Source of the DNA: an uncultured Clostridium sp.
Lineage (GTDB): Bacteria; Bacillota_A; Clostridia; TANB77; CAG-508
Direction of reading: 5' to 3'
DNA: 64,000 nt
Assembly: GCA_948466265.1 (NCBI GenBank)
Contig: CAOJZU010000004.1
Coordinates: forward strand, 1 to 64,000
The notes below the pieces were generated by a model. That model searched no databases. It was not told the origin of the DNA and worked only from the letters and a program-made list of their open reading frames with translations. Within the stretch, counting starts at the first letter, position 1, and each line of letters starts with the position of its first letter. Shown piece by piece: positions 1-11,290 of the stretch. Position numbers and translations under genes: made by a program.

Positions 1-62
1 TGCTTTTGCCAACCACCAAAGCCACGTCCGTCATATTCAATAGTTAATTTAATGTTTCTCAT
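1..62 (-). CDS. truA: tRNA pseudouridine synthase TruA, N-terminal fragment
   Basis: The first 20 codons of a gene that runs off the left edge. The protein begins MRNIKLTIEYDG and continues with a GGWQ motif, which is the N-terminus of TruA, the enzyme that makes pseudouridine at positions 38-40 of tRNA anticodon arms. The start follows an AGGAG ribosome binding site. The Gly after Asp is written GAC GGA without an extra base, so the CGG there is out of frame. Confidence 0.8.
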   Translation of the reverse strand, partial: MRNIKLTIEYDGRGFGGWQK

Positions 63-85
63 TTTAATTCTCCTATTTTCTATTC

Positions 86-114
86 AAGAAAAACGGGCGA
101 TTACAATATCGCCC
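86..114 (-). terminator. Intrinsic terminator after gltX
   Basis: Reading the minus strand, GGGCGATATTGTAATCGCCC (95-114) forms a hairpin and is followed by a T run. It lies just after the gltX stop and before truA. Confidence 0.75.
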
Positions 115-121
115 TATTTTC

Positions 122-1777
122 TTATTTCATAGCTTTTTCTAATCTTGCTTTTACGCTTTTTTCACCTAAAACTTGCATTATTTCATACATATCAGGAGTA
201 TTTGCTCTTCCGAGTTAGTGATATTCTTATAACTGTACTTATATCTCCAACATGGCCTTTATAATTTTCTGGATTTTGTTTATATTCCTTAACTTCTCTT
301 GCATAGCCCATTTCTTCTGCCAAATCTTTCATTTTATTAAACCAAGTTTGTTTATCGTCTGATATGTTAAAATATTTTTCTAAATATAGTGTTAAAATTT
401 TGTTTATCTCTTCTTTTTCATTTATATTCTGATATTCATAAGAAATATCTTTATCTAAAAATCTACTATCATACATGTATTCAATATTCTCTTTTAAATC
501 AGACCACTTTGCAATGTCCTTTCTAGGCTTCTCATTTCCTCTCTCAATTCCTAAAACCTTTAAGGAATATTCTTTATCATCTTCTAATAAATTTTTCAAA
601 TCTTTGTCATATTCATTTGCCCAAGAATTAGCCATATCATATACTTTTTCTTTATCATATCTAGATATAACTGTTTTTGATATGTCCAAAAGTTTTACCA
701 TGTCAAATAATGCACCACTAACACTCATTTTGTTTAGTTGTAATTCAAAATCGTCTATACTATTCTCTTTATTTTGTCTTCTCCATTGCTCAAAGTTTGA
801 GTTTGCAATATTTAGTAAGTATTCTTTTGCTGCATCTGCTGGTATTCCTTCTTTTGAATAATATTCTACTGCAGCTTCTGGGTCTTTTCTCTTGCTTAGC
901 TTTCTTTTTGCTCCATTTTCTTCTTTCATAATTGGTGCAATATGAGCATATTTAGGTGGTTTTATGCCGAAGTGCTTTAAATAGTTCAAGATGTACAGGA
1001 AGTGATGAAAGCCATTCGTCTCCACGTATTACATGTGTTGTTCTCATTAAATAGTCGTCTACTACATGTGCAAAGTGGTATGTAGGAAGTCCATCTGATT
1101 TTATTATTACTATATCTTGGTCATTTTCAGGAAAATCAATATTTCCTTTAATTACATCATGATGTTTAATTTTTCTTTCTATGTCTCCTTCAGATTTAAA
1201 TCTTATTATATACTCTTCTCCTGCTTCAATTCTTCTAACTGCTTCGTCAAGTCCAAGATTTCTACATGTTGCCCAAGCTCCATAATATCCGTGGTCTTAT
1301 TTTTGCTGCTTCTTGCTTACTTCTCATATTTTCTATATCTTCACTTTTACAAAAACATAGGTAAGCTTTCTTTTCTTCTATTAACTTTTTTGCAAAAGCC
1401 TCATATATTTCTTTTCTTTGTGATTGTTTATATGGACCATAGTTTCCTTTTCCATCATTTTCATTTATCATTCCTTCGTCAGGTTCTAAATCAAATTTTT
1501 TTAGTGCATCTATTATTCCATTTACTCCATTTTCTACTTCTCTTTTTTGGTCTGTATCTTCTACTCTTAAGATAAACACACCATCAGTTTGTTTTGCAAG
1601 TTTTGAGCATATTACACTTGTATATATTCCTCCAATATGAACAAATCCTGTAGGACTTGGAGCAAATCTTAAACACATTGCTCCTTCTTTTAAATTTCTT
1701 TCAGGATATTTTTCTTCATAATATGATACATCCTTTGCATTTGGGAATATTAAATTTGCAAGTTCTTTATGGTCCAT
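122..1777 (-). CDS. gltX: Glutamyl-tRNA synthetase (three CGG shift codons)
   Basis: Class I aminoacyl-tRNA synthetase that charges tRNA-Glu in the cytoplasm, 550 aa once corrected. The ATP-site signature is [13 protein letters not shown] near residue 40 and the KMSKS-type loop is KLSKR near residue 290. Three CGG shift codons occur at 1289-1291 (Gly163 in [10 protein letters not shown]), 967-969 (Gly270 in FKALGIKPP) and 210-212 (Gly522 in SLTGRANTP). In the literal zero frame the gene is three fragments. Skipping the C each time gives one continuous reading frame to the stop at 122. It is followed by truA after a terminator. Confidence 0.95.
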
Positions 1778-1804
1778 AAATATACATCTCCTATAAATAA
1801 TTCT

Positions 1805-3713
1805 TTAAATTTCCATTATAATTGGTAACACCATTGGGTTTCTTTTGTTTCTTTGGAGTAAGAAGTCTCTTAATGAGTCTTTAATAGTTAGTTTTATAAC
1901 TGCCCAGTCTGTTACATTATTCTCTTCTAAAGCTCTTAATTTGTTTCTTAGACTTTGTTTCATTTCTTCCATTAAATTCTCAGATTCACGTACATAAACA
2001 AATCCTCTTGAAATTATTTCAGGTCCTGAAACCATCTCTCCTGTAGATCCATCCATTGCAAGAACTACTATAATTAATCCATCTTGTGATAAATGCTGTC
2101 TATCTTTTAAAACTATATTTCCTACATCTCCAATTCCAAGTCCATCTACCATCACTTTTCCGAGCTGGTACTGTTCCACTTACCTTCGCTTCGTTTTCTC
2201 CTATTTCTAATACTTTTCCGGTTTTTCATTATAAATATATTTTCATGTGGAATACCAATTTTTTCAGCTGTTTCTGCATGTGCAATAAGTTGTCTATATT
2301 CCCCATGTACTGGCATGAAATATTTAGGTTTTATAAGTGATAACATAAGCTTTTGCTCTTCTTGGCAGCCGTGTCCTGATACATGTATATCTGCAAGTGA
2401 ACTATATACAACTTCTGCTCCTATTTGCATTAAGTCGTCTATTACTTTTGATACAAATTTTTCATTTCCTGGTATTGGATTTGCAGATATTATTACTAAA
2501 TCATTTGGTGTGATTGCAACTTTTTTATGTTCTCCTGCTGCCATTCTGGTTAAGGCTGACATTGGTTCTCCTTGGCTACCTGTAGTAATTATAGTTAAAG
2601 CTTCATCTGGATAGCTGTTTATTAAGTCAATATCTATAATAGTATTTTTAGGTATGTTCATATATCCTAATTCAACAGATGTCTCTATCATTTTCACCAT
2701 ACTTCTACCACATATTGCAACTTTTCTACCATATTTAACTGATGAATCTATAATTTGTTGAACCCTATGAACATTTGATGCAAATGTAGCAACTACTATC
2801 CTTTTTACACAATGAGAAAATAGTTCATCAAATGCTTCTCCTATTGTACTTTCTGATTTTGTAAATCCTTTTCTTTCTGCATTTGTACTATCAGACATAA
2901 GAAGCATTACACCATTCTCTCCAATTTCTGCAAGTCTTCCAAAATCTACCTTTTGACCATCTATTGGTGTATAGTCTATTTTAAAATCTCCTGTATGAAC
3001 TACTGTACCTATTGGTGTATAGATTGCAAATCCGGCAAGCATCTGGTATACTATGCGATGTTCCAATAAATTCTACTTTTATTTTTCCAAAGTTTACTGT
3101 TTCTCCTTTTGCTACTTCATACATCTTTGTACTTTTAAGTAATCTATGTTCATCTAATTTATTTCTAAGTAGTCCTAAAGTAAATCTTGTCCCATATATT
3201 GGAATATTCATTTGTCTCAAAAGATATGGTATTCCACCTATATGGTCTTCATGTCCATGGGTTAATACAAGTCCTCTTATTTTATCTTTGTTTTTTTCTA
3301 GATATGTTGTATCTGCTACAACTAAGTCAACTCCAAGCATATCTTCTGTTGGGAAAGCTAAGCCGGCAATCTACAATTATTATTTCATCTTCATATTCAA
3401 ATACTGTAATATTTTTTCCTATTTCAAGTAAACCACCAAGTGGAATTATTTTAAGTGGTGATTTCTTTATTCTTACATCTTCTTTTAATTTCGTATTTTT
3501 TCTTCTAGCTCTAGATTTGTCATTTCTTTGCTCTGATGGTTTATTTTCATTTCTTTTTATTTTACTTGTTTGTATTTTTTGATTTTCTTTTTTTCCCTCT
3601 TTTACATTAACATTTTGTTTTTTCTTTGTATGTGGTATAGACTTTCTTGCTCCGCTTTCTCTCCTTTTTTTTTCAGGTTCTAATTTTACATTGTTTTCTT
3701 TCGCATTTGTCAT
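1805..3713 (-). CDS. rnj: Ribonuclease J (four CGG shift codons)
   Basis: Metallo-beta-lactamase/beta-CASP nuclease of the RNase J family, involved in mRNA decay and 5'-3' trimming; 634 aa when corrected. The metal-binding motif LTHGHEDHIGG is near residue 150. CGG shift codons are at 3363-3365 (Gly117 in VDCGLAFPTEDM), 3032-3034 (Gly227 in DACGFAIYT), 2218-2220 (Gly498) and 2160-2162 (Gly517 in GTVPAGKVMVDG). The first about 85 residues are a Lys/Arg/Asn-rich, low-complexity extension absent from the B. subtilis enzymes. They may be a flexible RNA-binding tail, which is inference. Confidence 0.95.
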
Positions 3714-4221
3714 TTCTTTCTTTCACGTTCCTTTCAGTTTCTTTTTTTGCTTACTTTAAAATCACGATGTATACTATATCAACATCGCCTTAAAATTATT
3801 TAATTTTTCCGTTCAACAAATATTTTATTAACAAACAATTCTAATTTAGTTTGTTTTAATCTCATCCTTACCATACTATTAGTATGATACACATTAGTGT
3901 AAATTATATAATATTTTTATAATTTTGTCAAATTTAACAATTTTCTCCCTCTATTTAAGAATAGTTTAAAATTTAAAAAGCTATATATAGGTGTTTTTCC
4001 CTACATATAGCTTCTATATATCACTTTAATATATTTTTAACTATCGTAGGCACAAAAATCTCTACTTGTACCTACGCCTTTTACTGCTATAGCTACAAGC
4101 TCCTACGATGATGCAATTTACTATATAAAAATATATTTTGTTTCATATTATTACCTATTCCCTTTACGGAGAATATTATATCAAAGTTTTTAACCTTTGT
4201 CAACATAACTTTCGTGTTACT
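3714..4221. other. 508-bp non-coding stretch between ctpA and rnj
   Basis: No coding potential was found. It holds a minus-strand terminator (3968-4012) and a long imperfect hairpin: outer arms 4043-4050 and 4102-4109 (ATCGTAGG / CCTACGAT), inner arms 4065-4070 and 4094-4099 (CTTGTA / TACAAG), with a third CCTACG copy at 4071-4076. The rest is AT-rich and probably contains the rnj promoter. I do not recognise the structure as a known riboswitch. Confidence 0.5.
3968..4012 (-). terminator. Intrinsic terminator between ctpA and rnj
   Basis: On the minus strand AGCTATATGTAGGG pairs with a near-perfect complement across a short loop (3979-4012) and is followed by TTTTTAAATTT. It would end the ctpA transcript before rnj. 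Confidence 0.6.
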
Positions 4222-5426
4222 TTAATCCATTTTTTCTTTTAAAATCTCTACTGCTTTATTTAGCTGTTCGTCAACTTCTGGTGAATTAGGGTCATATGAT
4301 ATTGGATGATTTGGTTCTATTCCGGGCTTCATTTATCTTGTTTTTATTTGGTGTGTAATATTCGGCAGATGTAACTTTTAAAGCTCCTCCGGTTTGATAA
4401 ATATATAAGGTCCTGTATTACACCTTTTCCAAATGTTTTGTCTCCTACTAATTCTGCTTTTCCATTTTCTTTAAGAGCTGATGCAAGTATTTCTGATGCA
4501 CTTGCAGTACCAGCATTTGTAAGAATAGTTATTGGCATTTTTATTTTTGCATCTGTTTTTGATTTAGTAATATCTTCTTTTCCATCTTTATCTACTTTAA
4601 TTAGAGTAATTTGGTCTTTATCACATATTAAATCTGCTATAGCAAGTGCTTCGTCAACTACTCCTCCGCCATTGCTTCTTAAATCTATTATAAGCGATTT
4701 TAAACCTTGTTCTTCTAATTTCTTATACTCTTCTTCAAAATCTTTTGCACAGTCCTGATCGAATGTAGAAATGCCTATATATCCTATACTATCATCTAAC
4801 ATTTGACCTTCAACATATTTTATATGAACATTTCTTCTTGTAACTTCTACATCAAATGTCTCTTCCCCTCTTTTTATAGTTAAAGTTACTTTTGTTCCTT
4901 CTTCTCCTTTTATACTATTTGAAAGCTTACTAAGGTCAGCTGCTTTATATTCTATTCCATCTGCTTTTAAGATTTCATCTCCTGGTTTAAGTCCTGCTTC
5001 CATTGCTGGAGAATTTTCTATAGGCTCTACTATCTCTACCACATTTTTTTCAGGGTTCGCCTTCATATATACACCTATGCCAACAAAATTTCCAAGAGTA
5101 GTCGCTTTAAAATCTTCGAGTTCAGATTTTGAATAGTATTCAGTATACGTGTCTCCTACTGATTCTACAAGCCCTTTTAAAGCTCCATCTATTAGTTCTT
5201 CTTCACTTATGTCTCCTATATATTTTTCATCAATAAGCTGTGTAACTGTTGCAAGAAGTGCATCTATTTTTCTAGCCACATTGTTTCCAGCTGGATTTTT
5301 CCCTGAAACCACATATTTAATTGAACCATCATAAACTAAAACTGTAGTAACAATAAAAGTAATTAATGCAACTACTAATACTAGCATAATAGTTCTATAA
5401 ATTCTTTGTCTTTTTTTCTCTCCCAT
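4222..5426 (-). CDS. ctpA: S41A carboxyl-terminal processing protease (two CGG shift codons)
   Basis: Membrane-anchored serine protease with a PDZ domain, 400 aa corrected. It has an N-terminal transmembrane segment (about residues 10-30), a PDZ domain (about 95-175) and an S41 catalytic domain with the Ser motif GTASASEI and the Lys motif TFGKGVIQ. CGG shift codons are at 4389-4391 (Gly346 in LSNGGALKVTSAEYY) and 4322-4324 (Gly368 in INEAGIEPNHP). The last two thirds of the C-terminal lobe are only readable if both are skipped. It sits downstream of ftsEX and a murein hydrolase gene, which suggests a role in cell-wall maturation. Family members also act in sporulation signalling. Confidence 0.93.
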
Positions 5427-5480
5427 AGCAGACCTCTTTTCTTATATATAATATATTTCCCATTTTCTATATAATTACAA

Positions 5481-5519
5481 TTTTTATCTCGTATGGGATT
5501 TTCCATACGAGATAAAATT
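5481..5519. terminator. Inverted repeat between the M23 hydrolase and ctpA genes
   Basis: TTTTATCTCGTATGG and its exact complement flank a short loop. It sits just after the stop of the upstream gene and before the ctpA start, so a terminator or attenuator is likely. Confidence 0.6.
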
Positions 5520-5527
5520 ATTTTTCC

Positions 5528-6715
5528 TTATTTTTTTAAGTAATTTCCTGGGTCTACGTATCCTGATGATGTAATTACACTAAAGTGTAAATGATAACCA
5601 GTAGACCAACCAGCTGATCCTACAGATGCAATTTTTTGTCCTCTTGTAACTTTTTGTCCAACACTTACATATATTTTTGCAACATGTCCATAAAGAGTAG
5701 TTAAACCACTATGATTTATCATAAGATAATTTCCATATCCTCCACCACAATAACATCTTGTATTAAACGTTTTTGGATAGTCATGTATACATCCTGATAT
5801 TACTTTACTAACTGTTCCGCCTTCCGCTGCTATTATATCAGCATAATGTGAAGCTCCTATATCATATCCATTATGGTTTGCAGTTCCTACTCCTCCTGTT
5901 GCTGCTGATCCTCTATATCCAAAATATGAAGTTATACGGTAAGAACTTGGAGTTGGCCATTGAAGCTTTCCTCCTGTATATTGTTCTCCACCCATTGATG
6001 CTGCTGCTTGTCTTGCAATTTCATTTTCTATTTCTTTTAAACTACTATTAAATTTATCTATATCATTTTGAAGTGCTTTTTCCTCATTAGTTAATTTAGA
6101 AATATGATCATTTTTGACTGCCTTCTTATTTACTAATGCAATTTGCTCTATTTCTAATTGTTTATGTTTTTCTGCAACTTGTTTTTGTTTTGCAACCATC
6201 TCACTTTTTGATGTAGCTATTGTTTCTTTCTGTTTTTCAATTTCTTCTAATAAGTCTGCATCAAGCTCTGCAATCTTTTCTATTATGTAATAATTTGATA
6301 CAAATTCAGTTAAAGTACTTGAATTTAACAACAGATCTAAGTATGTTGTCTTTCCTTTTTTATATTGTGCAGCAAGCCTTTTACATAATTTATCGTATTG
6401 ACTATCGTAATTTTTTTCTGCCTCTTCTAACTGTGATGTCAGTGATGCCACTTCACTATTTAGTTTATTTAATTCTGCTGTTATTTGATTAACTTGATAC
6501 TCTTTTTCTTCTACTTCATCATTTAGTTTATCTAATTCCGCTTTATTTTGAGTAATTTGTCCTTCTAGTACCTTTTTCTTTGCTTCTGCTTCTTCTTTTT
6601 CTTGTTCTATTTGATTTTTTTGATCATTTAATTCTGATGTTGTAGCAGCAAGAGCTACAAATGGTACTAATAAAAGTATAATTACTATAAGTATACTAAT
6701 TATCTTCTTTAGCAT
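5528..6715 (-). CDS. EnvC/PcsB-like murein hydrolase or activator, M23 domain
   Basis: Secreted cell-wall protein of 395 aa with a signal peptide (about residues 1-23), a long coiled coil (about 25-250) and a C-terminal M23/LytM domain. The zinc-site motifs HNGYDIGA and HLHFSV are both present, so an active endopeptidase is plausible. The gene starts 19 bp after the ftsX stop. This arrangement is known for the hydrolases that the FtsEX complex activates during division. The gene is intact in the zero frame and has no in-frame CGG. Confidence 0.88.
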   Translation of the reverse strand: MLKKIISILIVIILLLVPFVALAATTSELNDQKNQIEQEKEEAEAKKKVLEGQITQNKAELDKLNDEVEEKEYQVNQITAELNKLNSEVASLTSQLEEAEKNYDSQYDKLCKRLAAQYKKGKTTYLDLLLNSSTLTEFVSNYYIIEKIAELDADLLEEIEKQKETIATSKSEMVAKQKQVAEKHKQLEIEQIALVNKKAVKNDHISKLTNEEKALQNDIDKFNSSLKEIENEIARQAAASMGGEQYTGGKLQWPTPSSYRITSYFGYRGSAATGGVGTANHNGYDIGASHYADIIAAEGGTVSKVISGCIHDYPKTFNTRCYCGGGYGNYLMINHSGLTTLYGHVAKIYVSVGQKVTRGQKIASVGSAGWSTGYHLHFSVITSSGYVDPGNYLKK

Positions 6716-6734
6716 ATTACTTCCTCCTTAAAAT

Positions 6735-7638
6735 CTACACCTCTAAATATTTTCTCATTGAAATTGAGCTTCCGGACTATACCAATTCCAGCTCCCAAAC
6801 CTATATATGTTAGTAATAATAAATTGAACATATCTGAAAATGTATATAATTTTAATCCTAGTTCTTTAAACGTTTCTGTTTGTATCATGTTGTTTGTTGT
6901 TACATTGTATATTAAACCAACTATAAACATTGTAATTAATGCTGAAATAAGTCCTATTATAATACCTTCTACAATAAATGGCCACCTAATAAAACTATTT
7001 GTTGCACCTACATATTTCATGATAGATATTTCTTTTCTTCTTGCATGTACTGTAAGTTTTATTGTATTTGTTATTATAAATACTGATATAAATACAAGTA
7101 TTACTAAAATAACAAGAGTTGCCATTTTAAGTCCGTTTGCAATGTTTACTAGTCTTGATATTGTTTCATTACTACTTTGTATGTCTGGATCAACTTTATC
7201 TATCTTTTTTATTTCTTCTTGAACTTGATTATTCAGTTCCAAATCCGTTAATGTTATAACAAATGAATCTGGAATATCATCACTTCCATAACCATTTGTT
7301 AGTACTTCTTTAAGATTTCCTGACGACTCTAAAAATTCATTCCACCCTTGAGCTTTAGAAACATATTCTACTGTATTTGTTCCTTCTATTTCTCTTATCT
7401 TTGCTTCTATTTCTGCAATTTCTGTATCTGTTACATCTTTTTCTAAGAACACTTTAAATCCCTGTTCTGACTGTATTTGTGTCATTACATAATTTATATT
7501 TTCTCCTAAAACAAAGAAAATTCCAAACATAAACATTGCCATACACATTATAGTTAAAGCTGCACTAGTTGATTTTTTATTTTTTAGTACATTTTTGAAA
7601 CCTTCTCCTATTAAATAACTAAAAATACTATACTTCAC
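6735..7638 (-). CDS. ftsX: Cell division protein FtsX (one CGG shift codon)
   Basis: Membrane subunit of the FtsEX complex, 300 aa corrected. It has an N-terminal TM segment, a large extracytoplasmic loop and three C-terminal TM segments. I choose the GTG start at 7636-7638 (MKYSIFSYLIGEGFK), which follows an AAAGGGTGG ribosome binding site and overlaps the end of ftsE. One CGG shift codon at 6772-6774 (Gly289) restores the end SSISMRKYLEV before the TAG at 6735. Without the shift the C-terminus reads into unrelated sequence. It transmits ATPase action of FtsE to the periplasmic-side hydrolase encoded next. Confidence 0.95.
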
Positions 7639-8315
7639 CGTTATAACCACCCTTTTTATCATCTCTAATTATAATGCCTTTTTCTATCTGTATAACTCTT
7701 TTTTTCATTTTGTCTACCATATCTTTTGCATGTGTTGCAACTATTACTGTAGTACCCCTCATATTTATTTCATTAAGTAAATTCATTATCTCCCAAGCAG
7801 TCTCTGGGTCTAAATTTCCGTGTAGGCTCGTCCGCAATTAGCATTGATGGATTATTAACTAAGGCACGTGCTAAGGCTACTCTCTGCTGTTCTCCACCTG
7901 ATAACTCGTGTGGATACATTTTTGCTTTTCCACTTAGTCCAACAAGTGATAAAACCATTGGCACTTGTCTTCTTATATGTCTTTGTGTTGCTCTAACAAT
8001 ATACATTGCATATGCAACATTGTCATATACTGTTTTATCTGGCAATAATCTAAAGTCTTGGAACACTATTCCCATACTCCTTCTAAGATATGGTACTCTA
8101 CTTCTCTTTAAGAATGTAGTATCTTTTCCATTTATTATAATATTTCCATCACTAGGTTCTTCTTCTTTTAAGATAAGTTTTATAAGTGTTGATTTTCCAG
8201 AACCTGAGGTTCCAATTAAGAAAGCAAACTCCCCTTTATCTATTGAAAAGTTAGCATTATGTACGGCTTCTGTACCAGTAGAATATACTTTGCTTACATT
8301 TCTAAATTCTATCAT
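7628..8315 (-). CDS. ftsE: Cell division ATP-binding protein FtsE (one CGG shift codon)
   Basis: ABC-type ATPase partner of FtsX. The corrected length is 228 aa, the usual FtsE length. Walker A is GTSGSGKST (about residue 35), the signature is LSGGEQQR and Walker B is LIADEPT. The single CGG shift codon at 7818-7820 (Gly166) lies directly after Walker B, in the highly conserved DEPTGNLDP segment. Reading CGG as Arg would shift the frame and lose the D-loop and switch histidine. It is the first gene of the ftsE-ftsX-hydrolase group. Confidence 0.96.
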
Positions 8316-8540
8316 TTTTATATCATTCCTATTCTTAAATTTTCTTTCAAATTCTCTTATATATCATAACAATAAATTAATATATTTGCAATAGTTTTTT
8401 TTGATAAAAAAGGATATTTTTTCATAAATTTTTTGTTAGTATTTTATATGTTTTGAAGCTTTTAGTAAATTTTTGTTCACAAAAAATTTACAATTTATTT
8501 TTAAGTTATACTTAAAAATAATAGCCATAAAATATTATAT

Positions 8541-9258
8541 ATGGTAAGGTTTATTATTTTTATAATTCTATTTTTAGGAGTGATTTGTATAAATTACAAT
8601 ATTTCTGAAGTCAAAAATATGGAGAATTCTTGTGAAAATACTCAGTCTTATGACAAATATGAACCAGTACAAAATAATTCTCCAATTTTTATATCTAGTG
8701 AAATACCAGATAATATTTATGAAAATATGATAGGTAAATCTATTCCAGTACAATATGTAAGTAAAGTAGATAAAACTACTCTTTCTTATTTACAATTATC
8801 ATATATTGGATTTGATGGTAATTCTCATATTGGAGAAATGATTGTAAATTCTAAAGTATCAAGCGAAATTCTAGAAATCTTTAAGAAATTATATGAAATT
8901 GAATACCAAATAGAAAAGATTAAATTAATAGACGAATATAATGCTAATGATGAAGTATCTATGTCTGATAATAATACTTCTTGTTTTTGTTATAGAGTAG
9001 TTTCAGGAACATCAAGACTTTCTAATCATTCATATCGGCTTTGCCATAGATATAAATCCTTTGTATAATCCTTACGTCACAAAAAATTCTATAAGTCCTG
9101 TCTCGGCTACTTCATACTCTGATAGAAATTCTATTTTTGAACATAAAATAACTGCAAATGACGAGTTATATAATATTTTTACTTCTTATGGTTGGTCTTG
9201 GGGTGGAGATTGGGTAGGCAAAAAAGATTATCAGCATTTTGAAAAAAATGCTGATTGA
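8541..9258 (+). CDS. M15-family D,D-carboxypeptidase/endopeptidase (one CGG shift codon)
   Basis: Membrane-anchored zinc peptidase of the VanY/M15 type, 238 aa corrected, with an N-terminal TM anchor (about residues 3-20). The zinc motif SNHSYGFAIDINP needs the CGG shift codon at 9036-9038 (Gly166, the Gly of HxxxGxAxD). The second motif, GGDW followed by KDYQHFE, lies entirely after the shift. So the catalytic site exists only if the extra C is skipped. A hairpin at 9229-9254 overlaps the last codons and probably terminates this gene against the convergent ligase gene. There is no clear ribosome binding site at the chosen start. Confidence 0.85.
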
Positions 9259-9266
9259 TCTTATTC

Positions 9267-10985
9267 TTATTTACTTTTCATTTTATCTAATTCAACATTT
9301 CTTTTTACTTTTTGTGTGGTTGTTTTTACCATAGGTTCGTCTGTTAGAATTAGTTTTTTCATATATTTGTATTTAGGAAGTTTTGTGTTAATTTCCTTTA
9401 TATCTTGCCAAACCATGCTTCTAAATTCTTCTTCAGGTATGTCAGGATATTTTTCTTTTACATAGTCTTTATTATATACTATCTTTACAGATACCATTAA
9501 ATCGTCATCTTTTTCTTCCCCATATACCATACTTTCTGCTACATATGGCAAGTTATTTACTAAAACTTCTATTTCTTCTGGATATACATTTTTTCCATTT
9601 TTTAATACTATAACATTTTTCTTTCTACCTGTTATAAATATTACTCCATCTTTATCTTTATATCCGTAAATCTCCTGTATGGTACCAGCCGGTTAACTAA
9701 ACATTCTTTTGTTGACTCTTCATCTTCATAATATCCAAGCATTACATTTGGTCCTTTTGCAACTATTTCTCCTATTCCTTCTTCATTTGGCTTATCTATT
9801 TTTATTTCTACACTAGGCATAGGATATCCGAATAGAACCATATCTTAATACATTTATACTTTCTGCTGCAAGTACTGGAGATGTTTCTGTAAGTCCATAC
9901 CCTTGAATTGTAAGTATTCCAAAATCATTAAATGCTTTTGCCACTTCTTTATCAAGTGGAGATGCACCAGATACTATAAATCTTAGTTCTCCTCCAAGTT
10001 CGTCTAAAATTTCTTTAAATAGTTTTCTTCTTATATCAATACCACATTTTAAAAGTATTCCGGCTTAATCCTCTTGCAAATTTTATTAATTTTGTTTTTC
10101 CTTTTTTTTCGACTCCTGCTTGTATCTTTTTGTACATTGCTTCAAGTAAAAGTGGTACGCAAACAAATACTGATACTTTATATTCTCTTAAGTTTTCTTG
10201 TACATGTCTTAGTCCATCACAGAATACATTTCTTGCACCTTTTGATAAGAATAATAGTATACCAGTAGAACCAAATGTATGATGAAATGGTAAGAATGCA
10301 ATATTTGTATCAGTTTCATACATTCTTTCTACTCTATTCATATCATTTATATTGCTAACTATATTCTTTTGACTTAGCATTACAGCTTTTGAAAGTGCTG
10401 TTGTCCCTGATGTAAATACAATTTCTGCCACTGCTTCTAAATCTATTTCTGCATCTATAAATCTTCTATCTCCTGACTCAATTAGTTCTTCACCTTTTCC
10501 GAATTAAATCTCTTATATTTTCTATTTTATCTGCTTTATCCATACAGATTATCTTATTTATAGCTGTTTCTCCTTTAATTACTATATTCTTAATAGTATC
10601 AAGGTAAGTTTCTTCACAAAAAATCACTTCTGCTTTAGATTTTTTAAGTGACATTTCTATTTCCTCATCTGGAAGTCCCTTATCTAGTGGTACTGCTATT
10701 CCTACTCCGCTTACTGTTGCAGTAAATGTAAGTACCCATTCATATCTATTTTTACCGAATTATTGCTATTTTTTTATCTTTATATCCCATATCTATTAGG
10801 GCTGTTCCAAGTGCATTTATTTCTCTTGTAAATCTTCTATATGTAATATTTTCATATTCTACGTTTTTACCAGCTTTGTGTTTTATAACAAAAGCTGTTC
10901 TATCCGCAAATTCATTTCCTGAATTTTCTAGCATTTCCTTAATTGTCTTAAATTGTTTAACATCATATATTAAAACTTTCTTCAT
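9267..10985 (-). CDS. AMP-forming acyl-CoA synthetase/ligase (six CGG shift codons)
   Basis: ANL-superfamily adenylating enzyme similar to long-chain fatty acid-CoA ligases, 570 aa corrected. The P-loop-like motif is FTSGTTALSKAV, followed by QGYGLTETSPV and YHTGDLGY. CGG shift codons are at 10755-10757 (Gly77), 10499-10501 (Gly162), 10060-10062 (Gly308), 9828-9830 (Gly385), 9689-9691 (Gly431) and 9664-9666 (Gly439). The last two flank the conserved NGWYHTGDLG segment. The first is followed in the zero frame by a TAA stop. The substrate cannot be told from sequence. The gene is monocistronic and convergent with the M15 peptidase gene. Confidence 0.9.
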
Positions 10986-11174
10986 TATTCTTCATTCTTT
11001 CTTTAAAAATAATTTTTATTCTTTAGTCTTAATTATCTAGTCTTCGATACTAGATTATCACATGCTTTATAATCTGTCAATTGGTTTTAATAATTCTGAC
11101 CATTTAGTCTAAGAAAAAAACTTATATGTATTAAAAAAGTGTCGGACTTCATTTTGATATTCAGCCTAGCTAAT

Positions 11175-11203
11175 TTGCTTTTTTATGTAAATTATAGTAT
11201 AAT
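11175..11203 (+). promoter_or_regulatory. Promoter of the 11291 gene with TTTATGTAA spacer box
   Basis: TTGCTT and TATAAT are separated by exactly 17 bp. The spacer contains TTTATGTAA, which recurs in the spacers of promoters at 35289-35317, 42556-42584, 62199-62227 and 63538-63566. Confidence 0.65.
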
Positions 11204-11290
11204 ATACTTATAGTATATATTAAGATCCTTATAGTTTTATCAATAGGACCTTTTCAACAAAAAATTTATTTTTAATAAGGAGGAAATGTA

